From contig JAQUTK010000036.1 in assembly GCA_028709785.1 (NCBI GenBank), forward strand, positions 1 to 34,764: DNA of 34,764 bases, read 5' to 3'. The position numbers and the translations under genes were made by a program. How positions within the stretch are numbered: position 1 is the first letter of the stretch; each line of letters opens with the position of its first letter. The notes under the pieces are model-generated. The model was not told where the DNA came from. It searched no databases and worked only from the letters and a program-made list of their open reading frames with translations. The stretch comes from Bacteroidales bacterium (GTDB taxonomy: Bacteria; Bacteroidota; Bacteroidia; Bacteroidales; JAQUTK01). Positions 1 through 9,020 of the stretch are shown piece after piece.

Positions 1-3000
1 TCCTTCATGGGCAATACGTGTGGTGTTCCGGTTGCCTGTTTCTGATAAATCAACCGGGAACCGGCATCGTAGAGTTCGATCTGTTCGCCGGCCTGACAAG
101 GAATATAGAGTATGTCTTGTACCGGATTGGGCCAGGAAACCGATGTTTCTGTTGGGCGATAGGCGTCTGTGACGGTCTGGGTCAAACTCAGGATTCCTTC
201 TGTATAGAGTCGGCTGGTGTCGCACACGGCTGAGATATCCACGCCGTCGAGTGTGATCGTTGAGAAGTGACCGGTGATATCGGCACAGTTTAGCAGAGTC
301 AGCGAACTTCCCGCTGCTATCTCTTGTCCGCGCACAAGGAGAAGGTCGAGTGATACGCCTTCCACACTCATTTTTGTGGCTTTGACCAGGTCGTTCTTGA
401 TCGTTCCGGATGGATTGGCGATCGTGATACGAAGGGACGAACCGCTGCGCATCGCCAGGTTGCTAGCTGTGAGTGTACGCTGCGCCAGATTGATTTGTGC
501 GATACTTAACAGGGCAGGGTCTTCACCTGCATCCACAGCACCACCGGCCAAGACCGTGACGGTGCCTGTGAGATTGCCAGATCCACCGAGCACGGCACCG
601 CTTTTGACGGTGACGGGTGCAGCGAATGATCCGTTGATAATCAGTCTGCCGGCATCAACAAGGGTGGCAGTGGTATAACTTTGGTTGCTGCCAAGGGTCA
701 GATTACCGGTTCCGATTTTGCGGATGGTACCGGTGGCAGTGATGGTGCCGGTAAAGACGCTGTTCGTGTCTTTGGAACCGATCTCCCATCCGTGGTTGCC
801 GGCGAGGGTACCACTTCCGCTTAACGCACCGATACGAACCACTGAGCCGGCCTGATTATAGGCATAGACGCCAGCACCGAGATTGATTTCGGCGTAAGGC
901 ATCGAGTAGCCGCTGTTGATACGGAAGTCTCCGCCATCACCATCGGTGATTACGTTGAGTATGCCTCTGAAGGCGGACCAGTTGGCGGTAACGTCTGCAC
1001 GTACGTAGGGGGAGTAAAAGGTGAGATTACCTTCACCGGTGAGTGTTCCGCTTACATTGCAACGTTGTCCGCCGCGCAGGGTGGCATTGGCTCCCGCCGG
1101 TACTGTCAGCGCATAGTTGAACTGTGGTACGGCCGATGTATTGTTGTTGTCGAAGATTTGCAATGTTCCTCCTTCCAGGGTAATCGGCGAACCAACAGCG
1201 CCAAAGGTGCTCTGCCAGGTGCCCATAGCCAGGGTACCGCTGCGAAGTATCGTTCCTCCACTGTAGGAATTGACTCCCGCGAAAGTCAGACTGAGTTGTC
1301 CGGCTCCTGATTTAATCAGTTTGCCGCTTCCAGTAATCATTCCTTTCATTGTAGCATAGCTGCCCGACCGGCTGACATTAATTGTAGTTTCGCCGCCGAT
1401 CTTCATGCCGCGCGTCGTAGCCGTATTGGCATTGTTGATGATGAAGGTGGCGTCATTCAGTTGGAGGTTGGAGGCGAGCGAACTTGCCGCACCCAGTGTG
1501 CCGGCTGCTCCACCATCACTTAACGAGGTGACTTCGAGGGTACCTCCATTGATGATTGTGGCTCCCGTGTAGTCGTTGTTTTCGTTGGTGATCTTCAGTT
1601 TGCCTGCGCCGTTCTTAGTGAGCGAACTTTTACCGCTCAGTCCGCCGGTGCCGGATAGTGTGTAGCTCTTGCTCTCGTTGTTAAATGTAACGGAAGAGGT
1701 GGTCATCTTGTCGCTGAGGACGACATTGCCCGAGACTACGTCATCGTCAAAGAGAATACCGTCGCCACTGACAAAAGTGGTAGGTACTCCTTCATAAGCA
1801 AAGTTCTCCGTGTCAAAGTCCCAGGTGGTGCTTTGAGCTCCTGTCCAACGGATGCCTTCTTGTGGGTCGCGTGTGGCTTTGATAACCAGGATCAACGTGT
1901 TGTTTACGACTTTCAGTTCGCGGGCAATACCACTCAGTCCGCTGAGGACCAGTGCCGTAGTGTCGCCTTTGAGAGCTCCTGTCCAGTGGATAAGCGGGTA
2001 TTCGCCGGGGAGCGGTTTCTTTTCTGCACACCGGATGATCAGTTTGTTGCTGTTGCTCAAGGTCAAGTCACCCTGAATCTGCAGCGTGTCAAAGGCTACG
2101 GTGCCTTCTGTTTGCAGGTCCATTTCCAGACGCACGCCGCCGGTCAGGTTCAGATTGCCAAAAGAGAGCGTGGCAAATCGTTGGGAGGAAGTGCCCGGTG
2201 AGAGACGGCATCCCTCATCGTTGAGTCCTCCTTCAAAGAGAAGCGTATCGGTGAGTGTGCCGGTGCCGCTTAAAGTTCCTTTGGCTTGCAGGTACACCGG
2301 ACTGCCCAATGTTGTATTAAGTTCGAGGGTGCCTTCTGATATATAGGTGGTGCCGGTGTAGGCCAGTGTGTTGTTGAGCACCAGTGTTCCGTTCTGTGAT
2401 TTCCAGAGATCCATGGCGCCTTGCAACGAACCGGTGCCGCGGAAGGTATAGCTTTTGTCTTTCGGTATCATGGCATAGACCACAGAGGGAGCCAGTTCAC
2501 CATTGAGAGTGATATCTGTCGTCGAACCGGTGACATCAAAGAGGACGCTCTTGCCATCGGTAAACGGCTGCGTGGCTGTCTGGTCAAAGGTGGTAAAAGA
2601 AGCATCGGCCTTGTTCCATTCGCTGCCCGAAGCCCACACCAGATCTGTTACCATGGAGGGAGGAAGGGGAGGCTCCGGCATCTCTCCGCCCAGATAATAA
2701 TCGGGGAAAGCAGACTGGTAATAACCACGGGTGGTACACTGCATGCGGTACATTGGGTTCTCCTGCAGATGATAGAGTACTTTGGAGGTCGTATAATCGG
2801 TGCTGTAGCCTGCGATACCGCTACAGCTGGTGACACTGTTGATGGTCTCGGACTTTTTCAGGATCACCTCTTCCCGCCAGTCTCCGATCATGTCGCCGAA
2901 GTACAGCGGACGGGTGCCATATTCGCTGGAGACGGTCCAGTTGCTTTCTTTGGCAAACTGGATCAGACGGGTGCCGTCGTATTTCTGTACGTGGGCATTG

Positions 3001-4592
3001 AATCCGTTGCCATCGGCAGCGGAGAGCATCTCACGGTCGAGTTCGCCATCCCACCAGATCCCTTCCGTCGGGAAAGGTGTGCCGCCGCTCGTTACCAGAC
3101 TTCCGTCGCAGCCATACAGATTGCCCATCGTGGACCACATCTCATAACCTCTTTTGGAAAGATTGACATCCATGCATTCGCCACGGCCAACATCACCGAC
3201 ACTGGCCAGGTACCATTTCTTCAGCGGCGAACCGGTAGCTGCGTCGTACAGTATCATGCCGAGCATGTCGCCTGCATTTTGCTGGATCGCAAAAGTCTCC
3301 AGTCCGGGACGATCGGGATTGATATCGCCGACACGGAAACGATCGCCGTGAGAGATACCGGCACTGAAGAGCATGTCGCCGTCGTGATCGACCGCATAGC
3401 CTCCTTCGAGCATCTCGTCACAACCGTCGAGATCGACATCACCGATCCGTATGTGGTGAAACTCGGCAGGCCAGGGCGATTTGTTGTTGCGGCTCCAGGT
3501 CGGGAATTTCTCTTCCCACGAGGTCGTCTTACCGTTCACAAAACGATAGCCCCAGGCAGAAACATAGTTATGATGGGTCTTGTCTGTGGTGCGTACCAGA
3601 TATTCCATGACTACGGAAGGGTGTTTCCCATCCAGATAGGCGATGCCCATGTGACCATTGAGGTTGCTGTAATCAGCACCACCCATATAGGCTGATTTAT
3701 TAAAACGAGTGTAGGTGTCTGAACCATCGGTGATCGAGGCATAATTCATCTCAATAGTCGATTGTTCGGCTCCGGTCTCTCCGTCGATGACAGTGATATA
3801 CTGAGGTGGATTCTTTACATTTTGAGTGGCATAATTGATCAGTCCATCATGATCGGTGTCACCGTCGCTGCTTGCGAGCAGCCATGCGCCCCAGTTGTTG
3901 TTGGCTTTGTCCCAGAAACGGGTACCGTCACTGCTCTTGATGACCACTTCCGATTTGCCGTCACAGTCCATGTCGTAGGCAATGACCATGTCGTCCTGAC
4001 CGTCACAGATGCTGACGTTTGGTCCCATATCGACCGTCCAGAGTCGCACCCCCTGACGGGTGTATCCTTCAATCTTATCCGTACCCCCGGTGAGTGTCAA
4101 ACGGCTTACCACATAGTCGTATTCGCCATCGCCATCCAGATCGGCCGGCCATACAAACTTGGTGGTATAGTCGGCGTTTGGCAGGAAATGATCATAGGTA
4201 ATGTCCAGAAAACGGCTGCGCAGGTCGCGTGTCACAAACTGGAACGGGACACTCAGCGGCTGTTCGACGCCGTTGATGACCGCCCTGACTGCCAGCAAAC
4301 TGTTGCTTGGCACTGTTGAAGTGCTGGTCTGGTAGTTGGTGACACGGAGAGGAGTGGAGTTGAGCAGGGTGTAATCAGCTGCTCCGGACTGTTTTCTGTA
4401 AATATTGTAGCTGGTGTTCGCCGGCTCCTGTGCCAGTTTGCGCCAGGTGATTGTCACCGTTGTTCCATTGTTGACAGCCACGACACCCCGTCCGGATGTT
4501 TGTTGAATTCGTTGCGCTGACACCCCGGTTGGAATGACTAAAACCAGAAGAAGTAAGAACGATAAGAGAGGTTGTCTGATTAGCTTGTTCAT
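1..4592 (-). CDS. PL11 rhamnogalacturonan lyase with autotransporter-type repeats and T9SS sorting domain (3' end cut off)
   Basis: The frame is open from the ATG at 4592 to the window edge (1530 codons, no stop), so the C-terminus is missing. Residues 1 to about 26 are a signal peptide ending VSAQ. Residues about 27-110 form a small beta-sandwich (VAVNNGTTVTITWRK...) like the N-terminal domain of PL11 lyases. Residues about 115-635 match the PL11 beta-propeller, with many Asp-rich calcium-type loops (DLDGDGEYD, DMDCDGKSE, DVDLDGCDE). This family cleaves the rhamnogalacturonan I backbone by beta-elimination. Residues about 640-1480 contain at least four glycine-rich repeats of the autotransporter passenger type (for example NGAGKLKIT...DYTGATIINGGTLEV). 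From about 1481 the sequence WPNPVQDILYI is typical of a T9SS type A sorting domain, so the product is probably secreted and surface-anchored. The PL11 call is strong. The role of the repeats (stalk or spacer) is inferred. Confidence 0.85.
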   Translation of the reverse strand, partial: MNKLIRQPLLSFLLLLVLVIPTGVSAQRIQQTSGRGVVAVNNGTTVTITWRKLAQEPANTSYNIYRKQSGAADYTLLNSTPLRVTNYQTSTSTVPSNSLLAVRAVINGVEQPLSVPFQFVTRDLRSRFLDITYDHFLPNADYTTKFVWPADLDGDGEYDYVVSRLTLTGGTDKIEGYTRQGVRLWTVDMGPNVSICDGQDDMVIAYDMDCDGKSEVVIKSSDGTRFWDKANNNWGAWLLASSDGDTDHDGLINYATQNVKNPPQYITVIDGETGAEQSTIEMNYASITDGSDTYTRFNKSAYMGGADYSNLNGHMGIAYLDGKHPSVVMEYLVRTTDKTHHNYVSAWGYRFVNGKTTSWEEKFPTWSRNNKSPWPAEFHHIRIGDVDLDGCDEMLEGGYAVDHDGDMLFSAGISHGDRFRVGDINPDRPGLETFAIQQNAGDMLGMILYDAATGSPLKKWYLASVGDVGRGECMDVNLSKRGYEMWSTMGNLYGCDGSLVTSGGTPFPTEGIWWDGELDREMLSAADGNGFNAHVQKYDGTRLIQFAKESNWTVSSEYGTRPLYFGDMIGDWREEVILKKSETINSVTSCSGIAGYSTDYTTSKVLYHLQENPMYRMQCTTRGYYQSAFPDYYLGGEMPEPPLPPSMVTDLVWASGSEWNKADASFTTFDQTATQPFTDGKSVLFDVTGSTTDITLNGELAPSVVYAMIPKDKSYTFRGTGSLQGAMDLWKSQNGTLVLNNTLAYTGTTYISEGTLELNTTLGSPVYLQAKGTLSGTGTLTDTLLFEGGLNDEGCRLSPGTSSQRFATLSFGNLNLTGGVRLEMDLQTEGTVAFDTLQIQGDLTLSNSNKLIIRCAEKKPLPGEYPLIHWTGALKGDTTALVLSGLSGIARELKVVNNTLILVIKATRDPQEGIRWTGAQSTTWDFDTENFAYEGVPTTFVSGDGILFDDDVVSGNVVLSDKMTTSSVTFNNESKSYTLSGTGGLSGKSSLTKNGAGKLKITNENNDYTGATIINGGTLEVTSLSDGGAAGTLGAASSLASNLQLNDATFIINNANTATTRGMKIGGETTINVSRSGSYATMKGMITGSGKLIKSGAGQLSLTFAGVNSYSGGTILRSGTLAMGTWQSTFGAVGSPITLEGGTLQIFDNNNTSAVPQFNYALTVPAGANATLRGGQRCNVSGTLTGEGNLTFYSPYVRADVTANWSAFRGILNVITDGDGGDFRINSGYSMPYAEINLGAGVYAYNQAGSVVRIGALSGSGTLAGNHGWEIGSKDTNSVFTGTITATGTIRKIGTGNLTLGSNQSYTTATLVDAGRLIINGSFAAPVTVKSGAVLGGSGNLTGTVTVLAGGAVDAGEDPALLSIAQINLAQRTLTASNLAMRSGSSLRITIANPSGTIKNDLVKATKMSVEGVSLDLLLVRGQEIAAGSSLTLLNCADITGHFSTITLDGVDISAVCDTSRLYTEGILSLTQTVTDAYRPTETSVSWPNPVQDILYIPCQAGEQIELYDAGSRLIYQKQATGTPHVLPMK

Positions 4593-4638
4593 GATGATTC
4601 AGATCATTAAAGAGTGAAGATTCGGTACTTTCTGCGGG

Positions 4639-4671
4639 CAAAGATACGTATTTTACGAATAAGTGTGCAAA
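4639..4671 (-). promoter_or_regulatory. Bacteroidetes-type promoter of the PL11 gene
   Basis: On the minus strand a perfect -7 element TATCTTTG (complement of 4639-4646) is preceded by TTTG at 4668-4671 with a 21-base spacer, close to the Bacteroidetes TTTG/TAnnTTTG consensus. Transcription would start near 4633, giving a leader of about 40 bases before the ATG at 4592. Confidence 0.65.
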
Positions 4672-4700
4672 AAACGTGTTAAAAATATGGACAATAAGAA

Positions 4701-4735
4701 ACACCCCCTTTCCCGCTGGTGGGGAAAGGGGGTGT
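4701..4735 (-). terminator. Intrinsic terminator after the GH127-like gene
   Basis: A 14-bp perfect stem (ACACCCCCTTTCCC with its complement) closes a 7-base loop. Read on the minus strand it is followed by TTTCTTATTGT, a T-rich tail. It lies 35 bases past the GH127-like stop codon and upstream of the PL11 promoter, so the two genes are separate transcription units with some possible read-through. Confidence 0.8.
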
Positions 4736-4769
4736 GCTATTGTACCGGTTTATTGCCGTAGAGTTTCTC

Positions 4770-6500
4770 CTATTTTTTCCGGAACAGAATCTGCTTTTGG
4801 TATCCGCTGTCGCTCCAAATCTTGCGGTCTGTTAAATGATAGACCGTGCTGAGGGGTGTCTGGCTCTCTTTCAACTGAAAAGAGCCATCTTCCAACCGTT
4901 CGATCTTCTCGTTCGGATCAATCAGGAGTTCTTCCTTTCCTTCGTAACCCAGCAGCAGCGGACCGTAGAACAGTTTTACCTGCGACGAGTCTGTATTCTT
5001 CCTGTTGAGTCCGGCGGTGATTGACATTTTCTGATCAAACAGAAGTTCAACCTTATCACCTGTTGTAAAATCGTGGGTAAGTGTGACAAAACCGTTGTTT
5101 ACTTCACAAGGAACGAGTTCGTTGTTGAAAAATAACTGGTGATTTTTTGTCCAACTTGGTGCGGACAGTTTGATGGTGATATTTCCGGCGGTATTGCTGG
5201 TAATAAAGAAACTGACTTTTCCTTCTGAAGGGTAACTGCTCTCTTCTGTGATGCTGACCGCTCCTTCGCCAATGGTTGTTTCAAACACACACGAGTGATA
5301 AAAAGGAATGAGTAAGGTGCGGGCTCTCTGGAAACAGGCATAGTTGGCGGCACTGCCCAGTCCCTCACCACCACGCATGGTGCAACACCAGTGCGCCTCG
5401 TCGGCATGAACCCGGAGAGCATTGCCGGCAACCAATCCCGGACAGTTGTCACAACCGAATCCTCCGTTCCATCTTTGCGTATGAGCGATGGCGTTGTAGT
5501 AAATATATTCCGCCATTTCCTTATATTCCGGTTTGCCAGTGTGTTGCCAGAGTTGAACAGCCAGGATGTAGGAGTCAACAATGGCACAAGGCTCTGTCCA
5601 TGTTTCAAAACGGTCAAACCAGTTGTAATTCTCAAAGTTTTCCGTCATGCCGTCGGAGAGATAGAGCTTCCACCTCTTTTCTGCTTCCTCGATATACTCC
5701 TTCTTTCCGGTGATATCGGCATACCGGATCAGTCCGCGGCAAGCAGTGAGTGTGGCGTGTGTCTGCGCACGGATGCCAATGAGGTCGATCTCCAGAAAGC
5801 GGTTGATCATCTCCTCTATTACCGCTTTCAAAGCAGGATTGCGGTGATATTTGTAGGCTTGTATTGCTCCGTCCATACCGATAAAGAGACATCCGATATC
5901 TGTGGAGAGCATCCATTCGCCCTCACTCTGAATCGTATTTCCCGATTCGGCTCCCTTGCCCTGAACCCGTTTCTGAGGATCAATAGGATAACGTGCGTAC
6001 GATCCCTTTCCGGCAACAAAAAGACTGTCGGCTATTGTGCTGATCAACGTGAGTGTCTTCGGATCATTCTTCCATGCATAGTATTCGCAGAGCGCACGAA
6101 GCATCCATCCGTTGCCGGAGAGTTGTTGCTCGTTCATTTTTCCGGGATAGATCGTGCCCATGTATCCTTTCTTGTTGAGATGGGAAGGTATCCGGTCCAT
6201 GATCTCTTGCAGGTAAAGCGGCGAACGACCAGAGGCTCTGGCATCCTTAATGAGTCCGAGGATGGTACGTCCTTCCGTGTCTCCCGGCCATCCACCCGAT
6301 TGAGCTTCCGTCAGAAAAACATTGTCCGGTTGGTATTTTTCTTCTTCCAGGCGATTGAAATTTTTCTCAATCCGGGTGCGTAGTTCCCCTTCCATACGGA
6401 TTTGCTCTGGTTCGAGCGGCTTGATTGAAACTGGTTTGCAGGAACAGAAGAAGGGAGTGAGTAGCAGTAAAGCGTATACAAACGAGTAAGCGTTTCTCAT
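4770..6500 (-). CDS. GH127-like (DUF1680) lipoprotein glycoside hydrolase
   Basis: The 576-residue product begins at the ATG at 6500. A longer reading from a TTG at 6536 is rejected because that codon lies inside the -7 promoter element. The first 21 residues are a hydrophobic leader ending FFCSC, a loose Bacteroidetes lipobox, so it is probably an envelope lipoprotein. The middle is an all-helical barrel-like region. The metal/nucleophile signature of GH127-type enzymes can be aligned: Glu303-Pro-Cys305, then Cys372-Cys373 in HWCCTMRGG. In that family a zinc-bound Cys is the nucleophile and substrates are beta-L-arabinofuranosides or related pectic sugars. The C-terminal third is beta-rich. 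Next to a PL11 lyase, a role in trimming pectin side chains is likely. The exact bond cleaved is unknown, and related families such as GH142 or GH146 are possible. Confidence 0.72.
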   Translation of the reverse strand: MRNAYSFVYALLLLTPFFCSCKPVSIKPLEPEQIRMEGELRTRIEKNFNRLEEEKYQPDNVFLTEAQSGGWPGDTEGRTILGLIKDARASGRSPLYLQEIMDRIPSHLNKKGYMGTIYPGKMNEQQLSGNGWMLRALCEYYAWKNDPKTLTLISTIADSLFVAGKGSYARYPIDPQKRVQGKGAESGNTIQSEGEWMLSTDIGCLFIGMDGAIQAYKYHRNPALKAVIEEMINRFLEIDLIGIRAQTHATLTACRGLIRYADITGKKEYIEEAEKRWKLYLSDGMTENFENYNWFDRFETWTEPCAIVDSYILAVQLWQHTGKPEYKEMAEYIYYNAIAHTQRWNGGFGCDNCPGLVAGNALRVHADEAHWCCTMRGGEGLGSAANYACFQRARTLLIPFYHSCVFETTIGEGAVSITEESSYPSEGKVSFFITSNTAGNITIKLSAPSWTKNHQLFFNNELVPCEVNNGFVTLTHDFTTGDKVELLFDQKMSITAGLNRKNTDSSQVKLFYGPLLLGYEGKEELLIDPNEKIERLEDGSFQLKESQTPLSTVYHLTDRKIWSDSGYQKQILFRKK

Positions 6501-6533
6501 TGAGCTGAAATTGATCTGTGATTTAATAGGTTT

Positions 6534-6541
6534 CAAAGATA
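6534..6541 (-). promoter_or_regulatory. -7 promoter element of the GH127-like gene
   Basis: The minus strand reads TATCTTTG, an exact TAnnTTTG match, 33 bases upstream of the ATG at 6500. No clear TTTG -33 element was found. The position fixes the translation start downstream of it. Confidence 0.55.
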
Positions 6542-6706
6542 TATAAAACGGGGATAGACTATCTGTGTCGTTAGTTTTATTTTGTAATAAAGCATCTTTT
6601 TTTAGAGGAAAGACTTCTTTCTGCCACTTACAGATAAGTCCGGATATTCTCTGAAGGTCCGGAAAGCTGACGAGAGGATATTCAGCGCTTTGTAATGTAA
6701 ATTGTG

Positions 6707-6726
6707 TTGTAAAACATTGTTTACAA
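6707..6726. promoter_or_regulatory. Candidate operator upstream of the EF-G paralogue
   Basis: TTGTAAA and TTTACAA form perfect 7-bp arms around a 6-base spacer. The flanks continue the symmetry (GTG on the left, CAC on the right) with a one-base offset. If transcription starts about six bases past the -7-like element at 6765-6771, the centre lies near -60, the position used by class I activators such as Crp-family proteins. The fusA2 gene of Bacteroides thetaiotaomicron is known to be activated by the Crp-like regulator Cur (BT4338). Assigning this site to a Cur homologue is an inference. Confidence 0.45.
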
Positions 6727-6833
6727 ACACGCGTGCTGATCGGGATTTTGTGAAAAATTCTTTCTAATTTGCGAACGCTTTCAAATAAATTGGAGCAACA
6801 AGGAATCTAATTCATAAAATCAAACGTTGGCGT

Positions 6834-8996
6834 ATGAAAATTTATCAAGCAAACGAAATTAAGAACATCGCTCTCTTGGGGAGCGCTGGAGCCGGGAAAA
6901 CCACTCTGACGGAAGCTATGCTTTTCGAGAGTGGTTTAATAAAACGGCGCGGCACTGTAGCCGCAAAAAATACAGTGAGTGACTATTTCCCCGTCGAACA
7001 GGAGTACGGCTATTCGGTCTTCTCTACAGTCTTTCATGTGGAATGGAACAATAAGAAGCTGAATCTGATCGATTGTCCGGGCTCCGATGATTTTGTGGGA
7101 AATGTAGTAACTGCGTTAAATGTGACTGATACCGCTCTGATGCTCATTAACGGGCAGTATGGGGTGCAGGTAGGAACAAAGAATCAGTTGCGTCTGGCAG
7201 AAAAGGTTGGAAAGCCGGTGATCTTTGTCGTGAATCAGTTAGATCAGGAGAAGACTGATTATGATCAGATTATTGAGCAGTTGAAAGAAAATTACGGGGG
7301 TAGCAAAGTGGTCCCTGTACAATACCCTATCACATGTGGTCCGGGCTTTAACGCTGTGATCGATGTGCTTATCATGAAAAGATTTACATGGAAACCCGAG
7401 GGTGGGGCTCCTGATATAGATGAAATACCTGCGGATGAGCAGGAAAAAGCTCAACAATTACACCAGGCATTGGTTGAGGCAGCGGCTGAGAATGAAGAGT
7501 CGCTGATGGAGAAATTTTTTGACCAGGGTAGCCTGTCGGAAGATGAGATGCGTATAGGTATCCGCAAAGGTCTGGCAGCCAGATCGATGTTTCCTGTCTT
7601 TTGCGTATGTGCGGCTAAGGATATGTGCGTGCGCCGTCTGATGGAGTTTTTGGGAAATGTAGTGCCTAACGTAACTGATATGCCCAAACCGGTGAATGTA
7701 AATGGAGTGGAGGTTGCACCGGATAAGAATGCACCAACGAGCCTCTTCTTCTTTAAGACAACGGTGGAGCCGCATATCGGCGAGGTTTCTTACTTTAAAG
7801 TGATGTCGGGCGTGGTGCGGGAAGGTGATGATCTTCTCAATCAGGATCGTGGCAGCAAGGAACGCATTGCACAGCTCTTTTGTGTGGCTGGCAGCAACCG
7901 TGTGAAGGTCGATGAACTGGTGGCGGGCGATATTGGAGCCACGGTTAAACTAAAAGAGGTACGAACCGGAAATACGCTGAATGCGAAGGGATCCGACCAT
8001 ATGTTTAAGTTTATCAAATATCCTGATCCGAAATACAGACGGGCTATCAAGGCGGTCAATGAAGCGGATTCTGAAAAGATGATGTCTATTCTTACCCGCA
8101 TGCGGGAGGAGGATCCTACCTGGATCGTTGAACAATCGAAAGAGTTGCGCCAGACAATCGTATATGGACAGGGAGAGTTCCATCTCCGCACGCTGAAATG
8201 GCGTATGGAAAACAATGAGAAACTGGCTATTCAATACCTGGAACCACGGATTCCGTATCGTGAGACAATCACAAAAATGGCGCGTGCGGACTATCGACAC
8301 AGAAAACAGTCGGGTGGTGCGGGTCAGTTTGGCGAGGTTCATCTGATCATTGAGCCATACTACGAAGGCATGCCGGCACCGGATATGTATAAGTTTAACG
8401 GACAGGAGTATAAGATTTCTGTACGGGATACACAGGTTGTCGAACTCGACTGGGGAGGCAAGCTGGTGTTTGTCAACAGTATCGTGGGCGGTGCGATCGA
8501 TACCCGCTTTTTGCCGGCTATACTGAAGGGAATTATGGCTCGTATGGAACAGGGACCGCTTACCGGCTCTTATGCCCGTGATGTGCGTGTTATCGTGTAT
8601 GACGGAAAAATGCATCCCGTGGATTCCAATGAAATTTCCTTTATGCTCGCCGGACGTAATGCGTTCAGTGATGCCTTCAAACAGGCTAATCCAAAGATCC
8701 TTGAACCGATCTATGATGTTGTGGTTCAGGTGCCGGGCGAAAAAATGGGAGACGTGATGGGTGATCTTCAGGGACGTCGTGCCATTATTATGGGAATGGA
8801 AAGTGAAAGAGGATTTGAGAAACTGATGGCGAAAGTACCATTGAAAGAGTTGTCCAGTTACTCTACAGCACTTAGTTCGCTGACAGGTGGAGCTGCTTCT
8901 TTCACCATGAAGTTTGCCAGCTATGAGTTAGTGCCGGGTGATGTACAGGATAAACTGCTCAAGGAGTACGAGGCTGCACATCAGGAGAACGATTAA
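6834..8996 (+). CDS. fusA2: EF-G paralogue (EF-G2 type) with altered GTPase centre
   Basis: The 720-residue product has the full EF-G length and domain order (G domain, II, III, IV, V), and acts at ribosome translocation. The P-loop is GSAGAGKTT (16-24) in place of AHIDAGKTT. The switch I motif EQERGITI is changed to EQEYGYSV (55-62). The G3 motif DTPGH is changed to DCPGS (80-84), replacing the catalytic His with Ser. G4 is NQLD (134-137) rather than NKMD. These changes fit the Bacteroidetes EF-G2 class, described as promoting translocation without GTPase activity and needed during carbon limitation and gut colonisation. The canonical fusA of this organism must lie elsewhere, since no str operon genes flank this one. 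It is monocistronic, with its own terminator. The paralogue assignment is strong; loss of hydrolysis is inferred from the residues. Confidence 0.85.
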   Translation: MKIYQANEIKNIALLGSAGAGKTTLTEAMLFESGLIKRRGTVAAKNTVSDYFPVEQEYGYSVFSTVFHVEWNNKKLNLIDCPGSDDFVGNVVTALNVTDTALMLINGQYGVQVGTKNQLRLAEKVGKPVIFVVNQLDQEKTDYDQIIEQLKENYGGSKVVPVQYPITCGPGFNAVIDVLIMKRFTWKPEGGAPDIDEIPADEQEKAQQLHQALVEAAAENEESLMEKFFDQGSLSEDEMRIGIRKGLAARSMFPVFCVCAAKDMCVRRLMEFLGNVVPNVTDMPKPVNVNGVEVAPDKNAPTSLFFFKTTVEPHIGEVSYFKVMSGVVREGDDLLNQDRGSKERIAQLFCVAGSNRVKVDELVAGDIGATVKLKEVRTGNTLNAKGSDHMFKFIKYPDPKYRRAIKAVNEADSEKMMSILTRMREEDPTWIVEQSKELRQTIVYGQGEFHLRTLKWRMENNEKLAIQYLEPRIPYRETITKMARADYRHRKQSGGAGQFGEVHLIIEPYYEGMPAPDMYKFNGQEYKISVRDTQVVELDWGGKLVFVNSIVGGAIDTRFLPAILKGIMARMEQGPLTGSYARDVRVIVYDGKMHPVDSNEISFMLAGRNAFSDAFKQANPKILEPIYDVVVQVPGEKMGDVMGDLQGRRAIIMGMESERGFEKLMAKVPLKELSSYSTALSSLTGGAASFTMKFASYELVPGDVQDKLLKEYEAAHQEND

Positions 8997-9020
8997 GCAA
9001 TTCCGTTTTTTTAGTTGGAG

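Larger units (their letters stand above)
6501..6833. other. Divergent intergenic region, GH127-like gene / EF-G paralogue
   Basis: No gene is seen in these 333 bases. They hold the GH127-like -7 element on the left, two GTCCGGA direct repeats (6638-6644 and 6657-6663), a perfect inverted repeat at 6707-6726, and a weak -7-like TAATTTG at 6765-6771 that could drive the rightward gene. A TTTG at 6747-6750 is only 14 bases from that element, shorter than the usual spacing, so the rightward promoter is uncertain. Confidence 0.5.

Noticed and set aside
2421..3695. A 424-codon open frame on the plus strand
   Set aside because: It lies wholly antisense to the PL11 lyase, whose minus-strand frame has recognisable domains throughout. 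The plus-strand product has no signal, domain or promoter, so it is a codon-bias shadow. The same applies to 3762-4319.
5391..6383. A 330-codon open frame on the plus strand
   Set aside because: It is antisense to the GH127-like gene, which carries the conserved Glu/Cys signature. The plus-strand translation looks random.
6638..6663. Two GTCCGGA direct repeats 19 bases apart upstream of the EF-G paralogue gene
   Set aside because: TCCGGA is self-complementary and short, so two copies may be chance. The spacing is not an exact two helical turns, and the site lies far from the promoter.
7950..8615. A 221-codon open frame on the minus strand
   Set aside because: It is antisense to the EF-G paralogue, with no recognisable domain.
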